DNA from: Bacteroidales bacterium
GTDB lineage: Bacteria; Bacteroidota; Bacteroidia; Bacteroidales; Muribaculaceae
Assembly: GCA_900766975.1 (NCBI GenBank)
Contig: CAAFXO010000038.1
Span: 1 to 64,000, forward strand
DNA length: 64,000 nt
Direction: 5' to 3'
The position numbers and the translations under genes were made by a program. Under the pieces are notes generated by a model. The model was not told the origin of the DNA and made no database searches. It was given only the letters and a program-made list of their open reading frames with translations. Positions 35,972-45,300 of this stretch are shown here, one piece after another. Each line of letters opens with the position of its first letter. Position 1 is the stretch's first letter.

Positions 35972-36415
35972 ATGGCAAAAGAAATTGCTGGACAGATCAA
36001 ATTACAGATTAAGGGCGGCGCTGCAAACCCGTCCCCTCCCGTAGGTCCCGCTCTGGGTTCTAAGGGTATCAACATCATGGAATTTTGTAAGCAATTCAAT
36101 GCCCGCACTCAGGACAAGGCCGGTAAAGTACTCCCTGTTGTAATCACTTATTACTCAGACAAGAGCTTCGACTTTATCGTTAAGACTCCTCCGGTGGCTG
36201 TTCAACTCAAAGAGGTCGCTAAAGTTAAGAGCGGCTCTGCTCAGCCCAACCGTAAGAAAGTCGCCGAAATCACTTGGGAGCAGGTTAAGACTATTGCTGA
36301 AGACAAAATGCCCGATTTGAACTGTTTTACTTTAGACTCTGCAATGCGCATGGTCGCTGGCACCGCCAGAAGCATGGGTATAACTGTTAAAGGGGACTTC
36401 CCTGAACTTAATTAA
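35972..36415 (+). CDS. rplK: 50S ribosomal protein L11
   Basis: 147 residues. Begins MAKEIAGQIKLQIKGGAANP with PPVGPALGSKGINIMEFC, the L11 N-terminal signature for thiostrepton/GTPase-centre binding; the C-terminal RNA-binding part ends in ARSMGITVKG. 14 bp before rplA. Confidence 0.98.
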   Translation: MAKEIAGQIKLQIKGGAANPSPPVGPALGSKGINIMEFCKQFNARTQDKAGKVLPVVITYYSDKSFDFIVKTPPVAVQLKEVAKVKSGSAQPNRKKVAEITWEQVKTIAEDKMPDLNCFTLDSAMRMVAGTARSMGITVKGDFPELN

Positions 36416-36429
36416 TAATCTTCATCAAC

Positions 36430-37125
36430 ATGGGAAAACTGACAAAAAATCAAAAGTTGGCTTTGTCGAAGATTGAACCCGGGAAGGCTTATTCACTCCT
36501 TGAGGCTGCCACTAAGGTCAAGGAAGCTTCTTTCGAAAAGTTTGACGCTTCTTTCGACATTGACGTTCGTCTTGGTGTCGATCCCCGTAAGGCTGACCAG
36601 ATGGTCCGTGGCGTAGTGTCACTCCCCCACGGCACCGGTAAGGAAGTTAAGGTCCTCGTTCTCTGTAACCCCGATGCTGAGGCCGCTGCTAAGGAAGCAG
36701 GTGCCGATCATGTTGGTCTTGACGAATACATCCAGAAAATCAAAGAGGGTTGGACTGATATCGATGTAATCATCACTCAGCCTTCTGTCATGGGTAAACT
36801 CGGTCCCTTGGGTCGTATCCTCGGTCCTCGCGGATTGATGCCTAACCCCAAGAGCGGCACTGTGACTATGGATGTGGCCAAGGCTGTTAAGGAGGTAAAA
36901 CAGGGTAAAATCGACTTCAAAGTAGACAAGACCGGCATCGTACACGCTTCTATCGGTAAGGTGTCGTTCTCAGCCGAAAAGATGGCCGAAAACGCTAAAG
37001 AGTTCATCAATACTCTTATCAAACTCAAACCCGCCACTTCCAAGGGTACGTATATCAAGAGCATTTATCTTTCAAGCACTATGGGACCCGGCGTAAAGGT
37101 CGAGACCAAGGCTGTCAATGACTAA
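36430..37125 (+). CDS. rplA: 50S ribosomal protein L1
   Basis: 231 residues. FDASFDIDVRLGVDPRKADQMVRGVVSLPHGTG at about 37-69 and the signature LGPLGRILGPRGLMPNPKSGT at about 122-143. L1 forms the stalk that handles E-site tRNA and in many bacteria represses its own operon. Confidence 0.98.
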   Translation: MGKLTKNQKLALSKIEPGKAYSLLEAATKVKEASFEKFDASFDIDVRLGVDPRKADQMVRGVVSLPHGTGKEVKVLVLCNPDAEAAAKEAGADHVGLDEYIQKIKEGWTDIDVIITQPSVMGKLGPLGRILGPRGLMPNPKSGTVTMDVAKAVKEVKQGKIDFKVDKTGIVHASIGKVSFSAEKMAENAKEFINTLIKLKPATSKGTYIKSIYLSSTMGPGVKVETKAVND

Positions 37126-37145
37126 TCTTTAAATTCAAGACGAAA

Positions 37146-37670
37146 ATGAAAAAGGAAGATAAAGACTTGATTATCGCCAAGATCGGCGAAGAACTTGCTA
37201 AATATAGCTGCGTATACCTGACTCAAACCTCTGGCCTTAACGCCGAGAAAACTAGCTTGCTCCGTCGCGCTTGCTTCGGTGCTGATGTCAAAATGCTCTG
37301 CGTTAAGAATACTCTTCTTAAGAAGGCCTTCGAGGCAAGTGAGACTGACTACTCCGGTCTCTATGATCTTCTCCACGGCGAGACTACTCTGCTCCTGAGC
37401 AACGTAGGTAACGCCCCCGCTAAACTCATCAAAAAGTTCCGCGACAAAAACGATACGCTCCCTATGCTTAAGGGTGCTTTTGTGGAGGAATCTGTTTATG
37501 TTGGCGAGGAGCAACTCGATGCCCTGGCCCACATCAAGAGCAAAAACGAACTTATCGCCGACGTCGTTGCACTCTTGCAATCGCCTGCTAAGAACGTTAT
37601 CAGCTCGCTCCAGTCCGGTGCCAACAAGCTTCATGGCATCCTCGAGACTCTTTCTAAAAAAGAAGCATAA
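37146..37670 (+). CDS. rplJ: 50S ribosomal protein L10
   Basis: 174 residues. N-terminal 23S-binding domain (IAKIGEELAKYSCVYLTQTSGL, CVKNTLLKKAFE) and a C-terminal helix that carries L7/L12 dimers. Only 20 bp after rplA, so there is no room for a long L10 leader. Confidence 0.97.
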   Translation: MKKEDKDLIIAKIGEELAKYSCVYLTQTSGLNAEKTSLLRRACFGADVKMLCVKNTLLKKAFEASETDYSGLYDLLHGETTLLLSNVGNAPAKLIKKFRDKNDTLPMLKGAFVEESVYVGEEQLDALAHIKSKNELIADVVALLQSPAKNVISSLQSGANKLHGILETLSKKEA

Positions 37671-37705
37671 CCCAAGTTTAAAAATAATAAAAAATACATA
37701 CGAAA

Positions 37706-38083
37706 ATGGCAGATTTGAAAGCATTTGCAGAACAGCTTGTTAATCTTACTGTAAAGGAAGTTAACGAACTCGCTGAAATCCTTAAAAACGAGTACGGTAT
37801 CGAACCCGCTGCTGCAGCTGTGGCTGTAGCTGCTCCCGGCGCTGGCGCCGGCGCAGATGCCGCTGAAGAGAAAACTAACTTCGACGTTGTCCTCAAAGCT
37901 CCCGGTGCAAGCAAGCTCGCTGTTGTGAAGCTCGTGAAGGAACTTACTGGCCTCGGCCTTAAGGAAGCTAAGGAACTCGTTGACGGCGCTCCCAGCGTTG
38001 TTAAAGAGGGTCTCCCCAAAGCTGACGCTGAGGGCTTGAAGAAGCAACTCGAAGAGGCTGGTGCTGAAGTTGAACTCAAATAA
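37706..38083 (+). CDS. rplL: 50S ribosomal protein L7/L12
   Basis: 125 residues. N-terminal dimerisation domain, Ala/Gly-rich hinge (AAAAVAVAAPGAGAGADAA, about 41-59), and the C-terminal factor-binding domain (VVKLVKELTGLGLKEAKELVDGAP). Followed by a hairpin and a 340-bp gap before rpoB. Confidence 0.98.
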   Translation: MADLKAFAEQLVNLTVKEVNELAEILKNEYGIEPAAAAVAVAAPGAGAGADAAEEKTNFDVVLKAPGASKLAVVKLVKELTGLGLKEAKELVDGAPSVVKEGLPKADAEGLKKQLEEAGAEVELK

Positions 38084-38100
38084 GATAGTTCTCATTCCAT

Positions 38101-38141
38101 AAATAGGTTAAGAGCGCACCTCTTGCGTTCTTAACCTATTT
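38101..38141 (+). promoter_or_regulatory. Hairpin after rplL (partial terminator or processing site)
   Basis: AAATAGGTTAAGA with GCGCA (38101-38118) pairs with TTGCG and TTCTTAACCTATTT (38123-38141). No T-run follows, so read-through into rpoB is expected, as with the attenuator known in other bacteria at this place. Confidence 0.65.
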
Positions 38142-38257
38142 GTGCTATCCCTTTCTCTTATCTCCCCTCTGTTCTCTCCCCTCCCCCTGTTTCTCATCTC
38201 TGTAAGTGAATCGTCTTTCTCCATTTATTTGACTTTGGAACGCACAGTGATGAGTGA

Positions 38258-38325
38258 TATTCTGAAACTTCATTTGTGATCCCACTCTGCTTCTCTTTTA
38301 CGGGATCTCCGTGTGTTTCAGAATC
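38258..38325 (+). promoter_or_regulatory. Nested stem-loop leader upstream of rpoB
   Basis: Outer stem ATTCTGAAAC (38259-38268) with GTTTCAGAAT (38315-38324); inner stem GATCCC (38278-38283) with GGGATC (38302-38307). The rest of 38142-38423 shows no gene. GTTTCAGAAT occurs again just before rpoC (42242-42251). Confidence 0.5.
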
Positions 38326-38423
38326 ATTTATGTGTCTATCTACTCCTCCACGCCTCTCTGTCGGGCTCGCCTCGACTTATTATGAGCATTAAGTGTCGCC
38401 CATAAATATAAAATACCTATCAA

Positions 38424-41400
38424 ATGTCTGTAAAAACCGATAAGCCGCGTGTTAGTTTCGCGTCGATCAAGAATCCGCTCCCTTTCCCTGACTTCCTCGA
38501 AGTTCAGCTTAAGTCGTTCCGCGATTTCTTGCAACTTGACACGCCTCCCGAACAGCGCAAGAACCAAGGCTTGTATAAGGTGTTTGCCGAAAATTTCCCT
38601 ATCGAAGACACCCGCAACAGCTTCAAACTCGAGTTCCTTGACTATTATATCGACCCCCCAAGATATTCTATCGATGAATGCTTGGAGAGAGGTCTTACAT
38701 ATTTTGTGCCTCTGAAGGCTAAACTTAAACTCTCTTGCACAGATCCCGATCACGAGGATTTCGACACCACTATCCAGGATGTTTACCTCGGTCCTATTCC
38801 TTATATGACCGATCAAGGTACCTTCATCATCAATGGTGCCGAACGTGTCGTCGTTTCTCAGCTCCACCGATCGCCCGGCGTTTTCTTCGGTAATAGCATT
38901 CACGCTAATGGCACGAAGCTCTATTCTGCTCGTATTATCCCATTCCGTGGCAGCTGGATCGAGTTCGCTACTGACATCAACAATGTCATGTATGCATATA
39001 TCGACCGCAAGAAGAAACTCCCTGTCACTACTCTCTTGCGTGCCATCGGTTTTGAAACTGATATGCAGATCAACCAAATCTTCGACCTCGCTGAGGAAAT
39101 TAAGGTGACCGAAGATAACCTGCGTGCTGTCTGTGGCCGTAAAGTGGCTGGCCGTGTAACTCAGACTTTGATCCAGGATTTCGTCGATTCAGATACCGGC
39201 GAGGTGACAAGTGTTGAGCGTACTGGTATTGTAGTCGAACTTGACGATATCATCTGTGAAGATAACATTCCTGCTATCCTCGAGAGCGGCGTGAAGACTA
39301 TCTCCCTCAAGAAGGAGAATGCCAATGTGGCTGAGTACAATATTATCTTCAACACTCTCGCCAAGGACCCCGCCCGCACCGAGACTGAAGCTATCAATTA
39401 TATCTATCGCCAACTCCGTAACGCCGAGCCACCGGATGCTGCTTCGGCTCGAGAAGTAATCCAGGGACTCTTCTTCAGCGAGAAGCGTTACGACCTCGGC
39501 GAAGTCGGCCGTTATCGTATCAATAAGAAACTCGGCCTCGACACTCCGATGGATGTAAAGGTCCTCACCAAGGAGGATATCATCGAGATCATCAAGTATC
39601 TCATCGAACTGATCAACGCCAAGAGTGATGTCGACGATATCGACCACCTTAGCAACCGTCGTGTCCGCACCGTCGGTGAGCAACTCTACAATCAGTTCGC
39701 TATCGGCTTGACTCGTATGGCTCGCTCCATCCGCGAGAAAATGAACGTACGCGATAATGAGGTGTTCAAACCTATCGATCTGATCAATGCCAAGACCATC
39801 TCGGCTGCCATCAATACTTTCTTCGGTACGAACGCTCTCTCGCAATTCATGGATCAGACCAACCCGCTGGCTGAGATCACTCACAAGCGCCGTATGTCGG
39901 CTCTTGGCCCCGGCGGTCTGTCGCGCGAACGCGCCGGTTTCGAGGTCCGTGACGTTCACTATACCCACTATGGTCGTCTCTGCCCGATCGAGACCCCTGA
40001 AGGTCCTAACATCGGTCTGATTTCTTCGCTCTGTGTTTATGCCAAGATCAATAACCTCGGCTTCATCGAGACTCCTTATCGTAAGGTCACCGATGGAGTA
40101 GTGGATCTTGACAACTCTCATGTAGAGTATCTCACCGCCGAGATCGAAGAGGGTCAAATCATCGCCCAGGGTAATGCTCCGGTCAATGATGACGGTTCGT
40201 TCGTGAATCCACGCGTCAAGGCTCGTCTCAATGCCGACTTCCCTATAGCTGCTCCCACTGAGGTCCAACTTATGGATGTGGCGCCTATCCAGATCGCTTC
40301 GATCGCTGCTTCTCTCATCCCGTTCCTCGAGCATGACGACGCCAACCGTGCCCTCATGGGCTCGAACATGATGCGCCAGGCTGTGCCTCTCTTGCGCAGC
40401 GAGGCTCCTATCGTCGGCACCGGTATCGAGGGGCAACTTATCCGCGATTCCCGTACTCAGATCATGGCTGAAGGCCCCGGCGTTATCGACTATGTCGACG
40501 CTACTACCATCCGGATCCTCTACGATCGCACCGAGGATGAGGATTTCGTGCAGTTCGAACCCGCCCTCAAGGAGTATCGTATCCCCAAATTCCGCCGCAC
40601 CAACCAAGGCACCACCATCGACCTCCGTCCCATCTGCAATAAGGGTGAACGTGTCAATAAGGGTGATATCCTCACCGAAGGTTATTCTACCGAAAATGGT
40701 GAGCTCGCTTTGGGACGCAACCTTAAGGTGGCTTTCATGCCCTGGAAGGGTTATAACTATGAGGACGCTATCGTGCTCAATGAGCGCATGGTTCGTGAGG
40801 ATATCCTCACTTCGGTCCATGTCGACGAATATAGCCTCGAAGTCCGCGACACCAAGCGTGGCCAAGAGGAACTTACTTCCGATATCCCCAATGTCAGCGA
40901 GGAAGCTACCAAGGACCTCGATGAGCGCGGTATCATCCGCGTCGGCGCATACGTCGTGCCCGGTGATATCATGATCGGTAAGATCACTCCTAAGGGTGAA
41001 TCCGATCCTACACCCGAGGAGAAGCTCCTCCGAGCCATCTTCGGCGACCGCGCCGGCGATGTCAAGGATGCTTCGCTCAAGGCTACTCCTTCGCTCAAGG
41101 GTGTCGTGATCGGTACTAACCTCTTCTCTAAGGCTGTCCGCAAGAAGACCGGCAAGAATGTCCCCAACACTGAGCTCGATGAACTCGAAGCTGTATATGC
41201 CGAGCGCCAGAAAGAAGTCCTCGACCTCATGGTCAGCAAGATGAAAACTCTCCTTAAGGGCCAGGTTTCCATCGGCGTTAAGGATTTCATCGGTGCTGAT
41301 ATCGTGGCTGAAGGTGGCTCGTTCGACAATGTAGATTTCGCCGGTATCGATTATGAGACTGTCAATGTCTCCGGTTGGACCGCTGATGAGCGCATCAATA

Positions 41401-42236
41401 ATATGGTGGCTCAACTCATCACCAACTATATGCGCAAGTCCAAGCAAATCGATAGCGAACTCCGTCGCAAGAAACTCGACATCACCATCGGCGATGAACT
41501 CCCCTCGGGAATTCTCCAGATGGCTAAGGTCTACATCGCCAAGAAGCGTAAGATCGGTGTCGGCGATAAGATGGCAGGTCGCCACGGTAACAAGGGTATC
41601 GTGTCGCGTGTAGTCCGCCAAGAGGATATGCCTTTCCTCGAGGATGGTACTCCGGTCGATATCGTGCTTAACCCTCTGGGTGTGCCTTCGCGTATGAACC
41701 TCGGTCAGATCTTCGAGACCGTGCTCGGTTGGGCTGGTCGTGAACTCGGCGAGAAGTTCGCCACTCCTATCTTCGATGGCGCTTCGCTCGACGATCTGAA
41801 TGAGTGGACCGACAAGGCCGGTCTCCCCCGCTATGGCAAGACCTACCTCTATGATGGCGGCACCGGCGACCGCTTCGACCAGCCTGCCACTGTCGGCGTC
41901 ATCTATATGCTTAAACTCGGCCACATGGTCGAAGATAAGATGCACGCTCGCTCCATCGGCCCATACTCTCTTATCACTCAGCAACCCCTCGGTGGTAAGG
42001 CTCAGTTCGGTGGTCAGCGCTTCGGTGAAATGGAGGTCTGGGCGCTCGAAGCCTTCGGCGCTGCTCATATCCTCCAAGAGATCCTTACCATCAAGTCGGA
42101 CGACGTGGTGGGCCGAAGCAAGGCTTACGAGGCTATCGTTAAGGGTGACCCTATGCCTACTCCCGGCATCCCCGAGTCCCTTAATGTGCTCCTCCACGAA
42201 CTCCGTGGCCTCGGCTTGAGCATTACGCTCGATTAA
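38424..42236 (+). CDS. rpoB: DNA-directed RNA polymerase subunit beta
   Basis: 1270 residues, the usual Bacteroidota length. The rifampicin-pocket region is intact (FFGTNALSQFMDQTNPLAEITHKRR near 467-491, then ALGPGGLSRERAG). KIGVGDKMAGRHGNKGIVS is the conserved catalytic-cleft motif near 1045-1065, and the C-terminal clamp (GGKAQFGGQRFGEMEVWALEA) is complete. Works with RpoC 70 bp downstream. A structured leader and an attenuator-like hairpin precede it. Confidence 0.99.
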   Translation: MSVKTDKPRVSFASIKNPLPFPDFLEVQLKSFRDFLQLDTPPEQRKNQGLYKVFAENFPIEDTRNSFKLEFLDYYIDPPRYSIDECLERGLTYFVPLKAKLKLSCTDPDHEDFDTTIQDVYLGPIPYMTDQGTFIINGAERVVVSQLHRSPGVFFGNSIHANGTKLYSARIIPFRGSWIEFATDINNVMYAYIDRKKKLPVTTLLRAIGFETDMQINQIFDLAEEIKVTEDNLRAVCGRKVAGRVTQTLIQDFVDSDTGEVTSVERTGIVVELDDIICEDNIPAILESGVKTISLKKENANVAEYNIIFNTLAKDPARTETEAINYIYRQLRNAEPPDAASAREVIQGLFFSEKRYDLGEVGRYRINKKLGLDTPMDVKVLTKEDIIEIIKYLIELINAKSDVDDIDHLSNRRVRTVGEQLYNQFAIGLTRMARSIREKMNVRDNEVFKPIDLINAKTISAAINTFFGTNALSQFMDQTNPLAEITHKRRMSALGPGGLSRERAGFEVRDVHYTHYGRLCPIETPEGPNIGLISSLCVYAKINNLGFIETPYRKVTDGVVDLDNSHVEYLTAEIEEGQIIAQGNAPVNDDGSFVNPRVKARLNADFPIAAPTEVQLMDVAPIQIASIAASLIPFLEHDDANRALMGSNMMRQAVPLLRSEAPIVGTGIEGQLIRDSRTQIMAEGPGVIDYVDATTIRILYDRTEDEDFVQFEPALKEYRIPKFRRTNQGTTIDLRPICNKGERVNKGDILTEGYSTENGELALGRNLKVAFMPWKGYNYEDAIVLNERMVREDILTSVHVDEYSLEVRDTKRGQEELTSDIPNVSEEATKDLDERGIIRVGAYVVPGDIMIGKITPKGESDPTPEEKLLRAIFGDRAGDVKDASLKATPSLKGVVIGTNLFSKAVRKKTGKNVPNTELDELEAVYAERQKEVLDLMVSKMKTLLKGQVSIGVKDFIGADIVAEGGSFDNVDFAGIDYETVNVSGWTADERINNMVAQLITNYMRKSKQIDSELRRKKLDITIGDELPSGILQMAKVYIAKKRKIGVGDKMAGRHGNKGIVSRVVRQEDMPFLEDGTPVDIVLNPLGVPSRMNLGQIFETVLGWAGRELGEKFATPIFDGASLDDLNEWTDKAGLPRYGKTYLYDGGTGDRFDQPATVGVIYMLKLGHMVEDKMHARSIGPYSLITQQPLGGKAQFGGQRFGEMEVWALEAFGAAHILQEILTIKSDDVVGRSKAYEAIVKGDPMPTPGIPESLNVLLHELRGLGLSITLD

Positions 42237-42259
42237 TTTCAGTTTCAGAATTATCCTAT

Positions 42260-42287
42260 TCGGGTCCCCCTATACGGGGGCGCCCGA
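42260..42287 (+). promoter_or_regulatory. GC-rich hairpin between rpoB and rpoC
   Basis: TCGGGT and CCCCC pair with CGGGGG and GCCCGA around a TATA loop, with one bulged C. No T-run follows. Probably a processing or stability element. Confidence 0.5.
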
Positions 42288-42306
42288 TCTAATCAAGGAA
42301 TCTAAT

Positions 42307-45300
42307 ATGGCTTTTACAAGAAAAGACAATAAGATTAAAAGCAATTTCACCAAGATTACCATCGGTCTCGCTTCTCCCGAAGAAATCAAGGAGAAGTCGA
42401 GCGGCGAAGTGCTAAAGCCGGAAACCATCAACTATCGCACTTACAAGCCTGAGCGCGATGGCCTTTTCTGCGAGAAAATCTTCGGCCCCGTCAAGGACTA
42501 TGAGTGCCATTGCGGTAAGTACAAACGTATCCGCTATAAGGGCATCGTCTGCGACCGTTGCGGTGTCGAAGTGACTGAAAAAAAGGTGCGCCGCGAACGC
42601 ATGGGTCACATCGAACTCGTCGTCCCGGTCGCTCATATCTGGTATTTCCGCTCGCTCCCCAATAAGATCGGATATCTCTTGGGCATCCCTTCCAAGAAGC
42701 TTGAGGATATCATTTATTACGAACGATATGTCGTAGTTAAGCCCAGCAATTATGAGTTCGAGTTGGAAAATGGCAAACCGCAACGCCTCGAACGCCTCGA
42801 TCTCCTCACTGAGGAGCAATACCTCAAGGTGCTCGATTCGCTCCCTGAGGGCAATGACCTCCTCCCCGATGACGATGAAAATAAGTTCATCGCCAAGATG
42901 GGTGCCGATGCCATCTACGACCTCCTCAAAGATCTCGACCTCCCAAAACTCGCCGCCGAGCTCCGTCAGCGTGCCAACACCGACGGCTCGCAGCAGCGCA
43001 AAACTGAGGCCCTCAAACGCCTCCAGGTCGTCAACTCTTTCATCGCTTCTTCCAACCGTAACCGCCCCGAGTGGATGATACTCAAGGCTGTGCCGGTGAT
43101 CCCGCCCGAACTCCGCCCTCTCGTGCCTCTCGATGGCGGCCGTTTCGCTACTTCCGACCTCAACGACCTCTATCGTCGCGTCATCATCCGTAACAACCGC
43201 TTGAAACGACTTATCGAAATTCAAGCCCCCGAGGTGATCCTCCGCAACGAAAAGCGTCTCCTTCAGGAAGCTGTCGATTCGCTCCTCGATAATAGCCGCA
43301 AGTCTTCGGCTGTCAAGAGCGATGTCAACCGCCCCCTCAAGTCTCTCTCCGATTCGCTCAAGGGTAAGCAGGGTCGTTTCCGTCAGAACCTCCTCGGTAA
43401 GCGCGTCGACTATTCCGCTCGTTCGGTAATCGTCGTCGGCCCCGAACTCAAAATGCATGAGTGCGGTATACCCAAGCTTATGGCTGCCGAACTCTATAAG
43501 CCTTTCATCATCCGTAAGCTCATCGAGCGCGGTATCGTCAAGACTGTCAAGAGCGCCAAGAAGATCGTCGATCGTAAGGAGGCTGTCGTCTGGGATATCC
43601 TCGAGCATGTCATGAAGGGTCACCCCGTGCTGCTCAACCGTGCCCCGACACTCCACCGTCTCGGTATCCAGGCTTTCCAACCTCGTATGATCGAGGGTAA
43701 GGCTATCCAGCTCCACCCCCTCGCTTGTACCGCCTTCAATGCCGACTTCGACGGCGACCAGATGGCCGTACACCTCCCCCTCAGCAATGAGGCTGTGCTC
43801 GAAGCTCAGCTCCTCATGCTCGGCGCTCACAACATCCTTAACCCTGCCAATGGCGCTCCTATCACCGTGCCTTCGCAGGATATGGTGCTCGGTCTTTATT
43901 ACATCACCAAGCTCCGCAAGGGCGACAAGGGTGAAGGTACTGTCTTCTATGGCCCCGAAGAGGCTGAAATCGCTTACAATGAAGGCCGTGTTACTCTCCA
44001 CGCTCCTGTCAGCGTGCTCGTAGACGATATCGTCGACGGTGTGCCTCAGAAGGTCCTCAAGAAGGATACATCTGTCGGCCGTGTCCTCTTCAATCGTTTC
44101 GTGCCTAAGGAGATCGGTTATGTCAATGAGATTATCTCCAAGAAGTCGCTCCGTGGAATCATCAGCAATGTCATCAAAACTTGCGGTGTGACTCGCTCGG
44201 CGCAATTCCTCGATGATATCAAGAACCTCGGTTACCTTATGGCATTCCGCGGCGGTTTGAGCTTCAACCTCGGTGACGTCATCATCCCCGAAGAGAAGGC
44301 TCAATATGTGGCTGAAGGTCATGCTCAGGTCGAAGAGGTGCTCAATAACTTCGCTATGGGTTTCATCACCCAGACCGACCGTTACAACCAGATCATCGAT
44401 ATCTGGACACATGTCAACGAGCGCCTCGCCAAGACGCTGATGAAGCAAATGGAAGAAGACCAACAGGGCTTCAACTCCGTATACATGATGCTCGACTCCG
44501 GTGCCCGTGGTTCGAAAGACCAGATCCGTCAGCTCTCCGGTATGCGTGGTCTTATGGCTAAGCCTCAGAAGGCCGGCGCCGAAGGTGGTCAGATCATCGA
44601 AAACCCGATTCTTGCGAACTTCAAGGAGGGTCTCTCCGTGCTCGAGTACTTTATCTCTACTCACGGTGCACGTAAGGGTCTTGCCGACACCGCGCTTAAG
44701 ACTGCCGACGCCGGTTATCTGACTCGTCGTCTCGTCGATGTGGCTCACGATGTCATCATCAATGAGGAGGATTGCGGTACGCTCCGTGGCCTCGTATGCA
44801 CCGAGATTAAGAATAATGAAGAGGTCGTAGCCTCTCTCTCCGAGCGTATCCTCGGCCGTGTATCTGTCCATGATGTGGTCGATCCTTACAACCCTGAGGA
44901 TATCATCGTCCATGCCGGAGAGGAGATCACCGAAGTCGCTGCAGAACGCATCGAGAAGTCTCCCATCGAGTCTGTCGAGATCCGCTCTGTCCTCACTTGC
45001 GAGTCGAAGAAGGGTGTCTGCGCCAAATGCTATGGCCGCAACCTCTCTACCCACCGCATGGTGCAGAAGGGTGAGGCTGTCGGTGTCATCGCTGCACAGT
45101 CTATCGGTGAGCCCGGTACGCAGCTTACTCTCCGTACGTTCCACGTCGGTGGTGTCGCCGGTAACGTTGCCGCCAAGAAGGATGTTACTACTCGCCACGA
45201 TGGCCGCCTCGAGATCGATGAACTCCGCACTGTCAATGACGCCAACGGCGTAGCTATCGTCGTAGGTCGTATGGCGGAAATGCGTCTCATCGAGCCTAAG

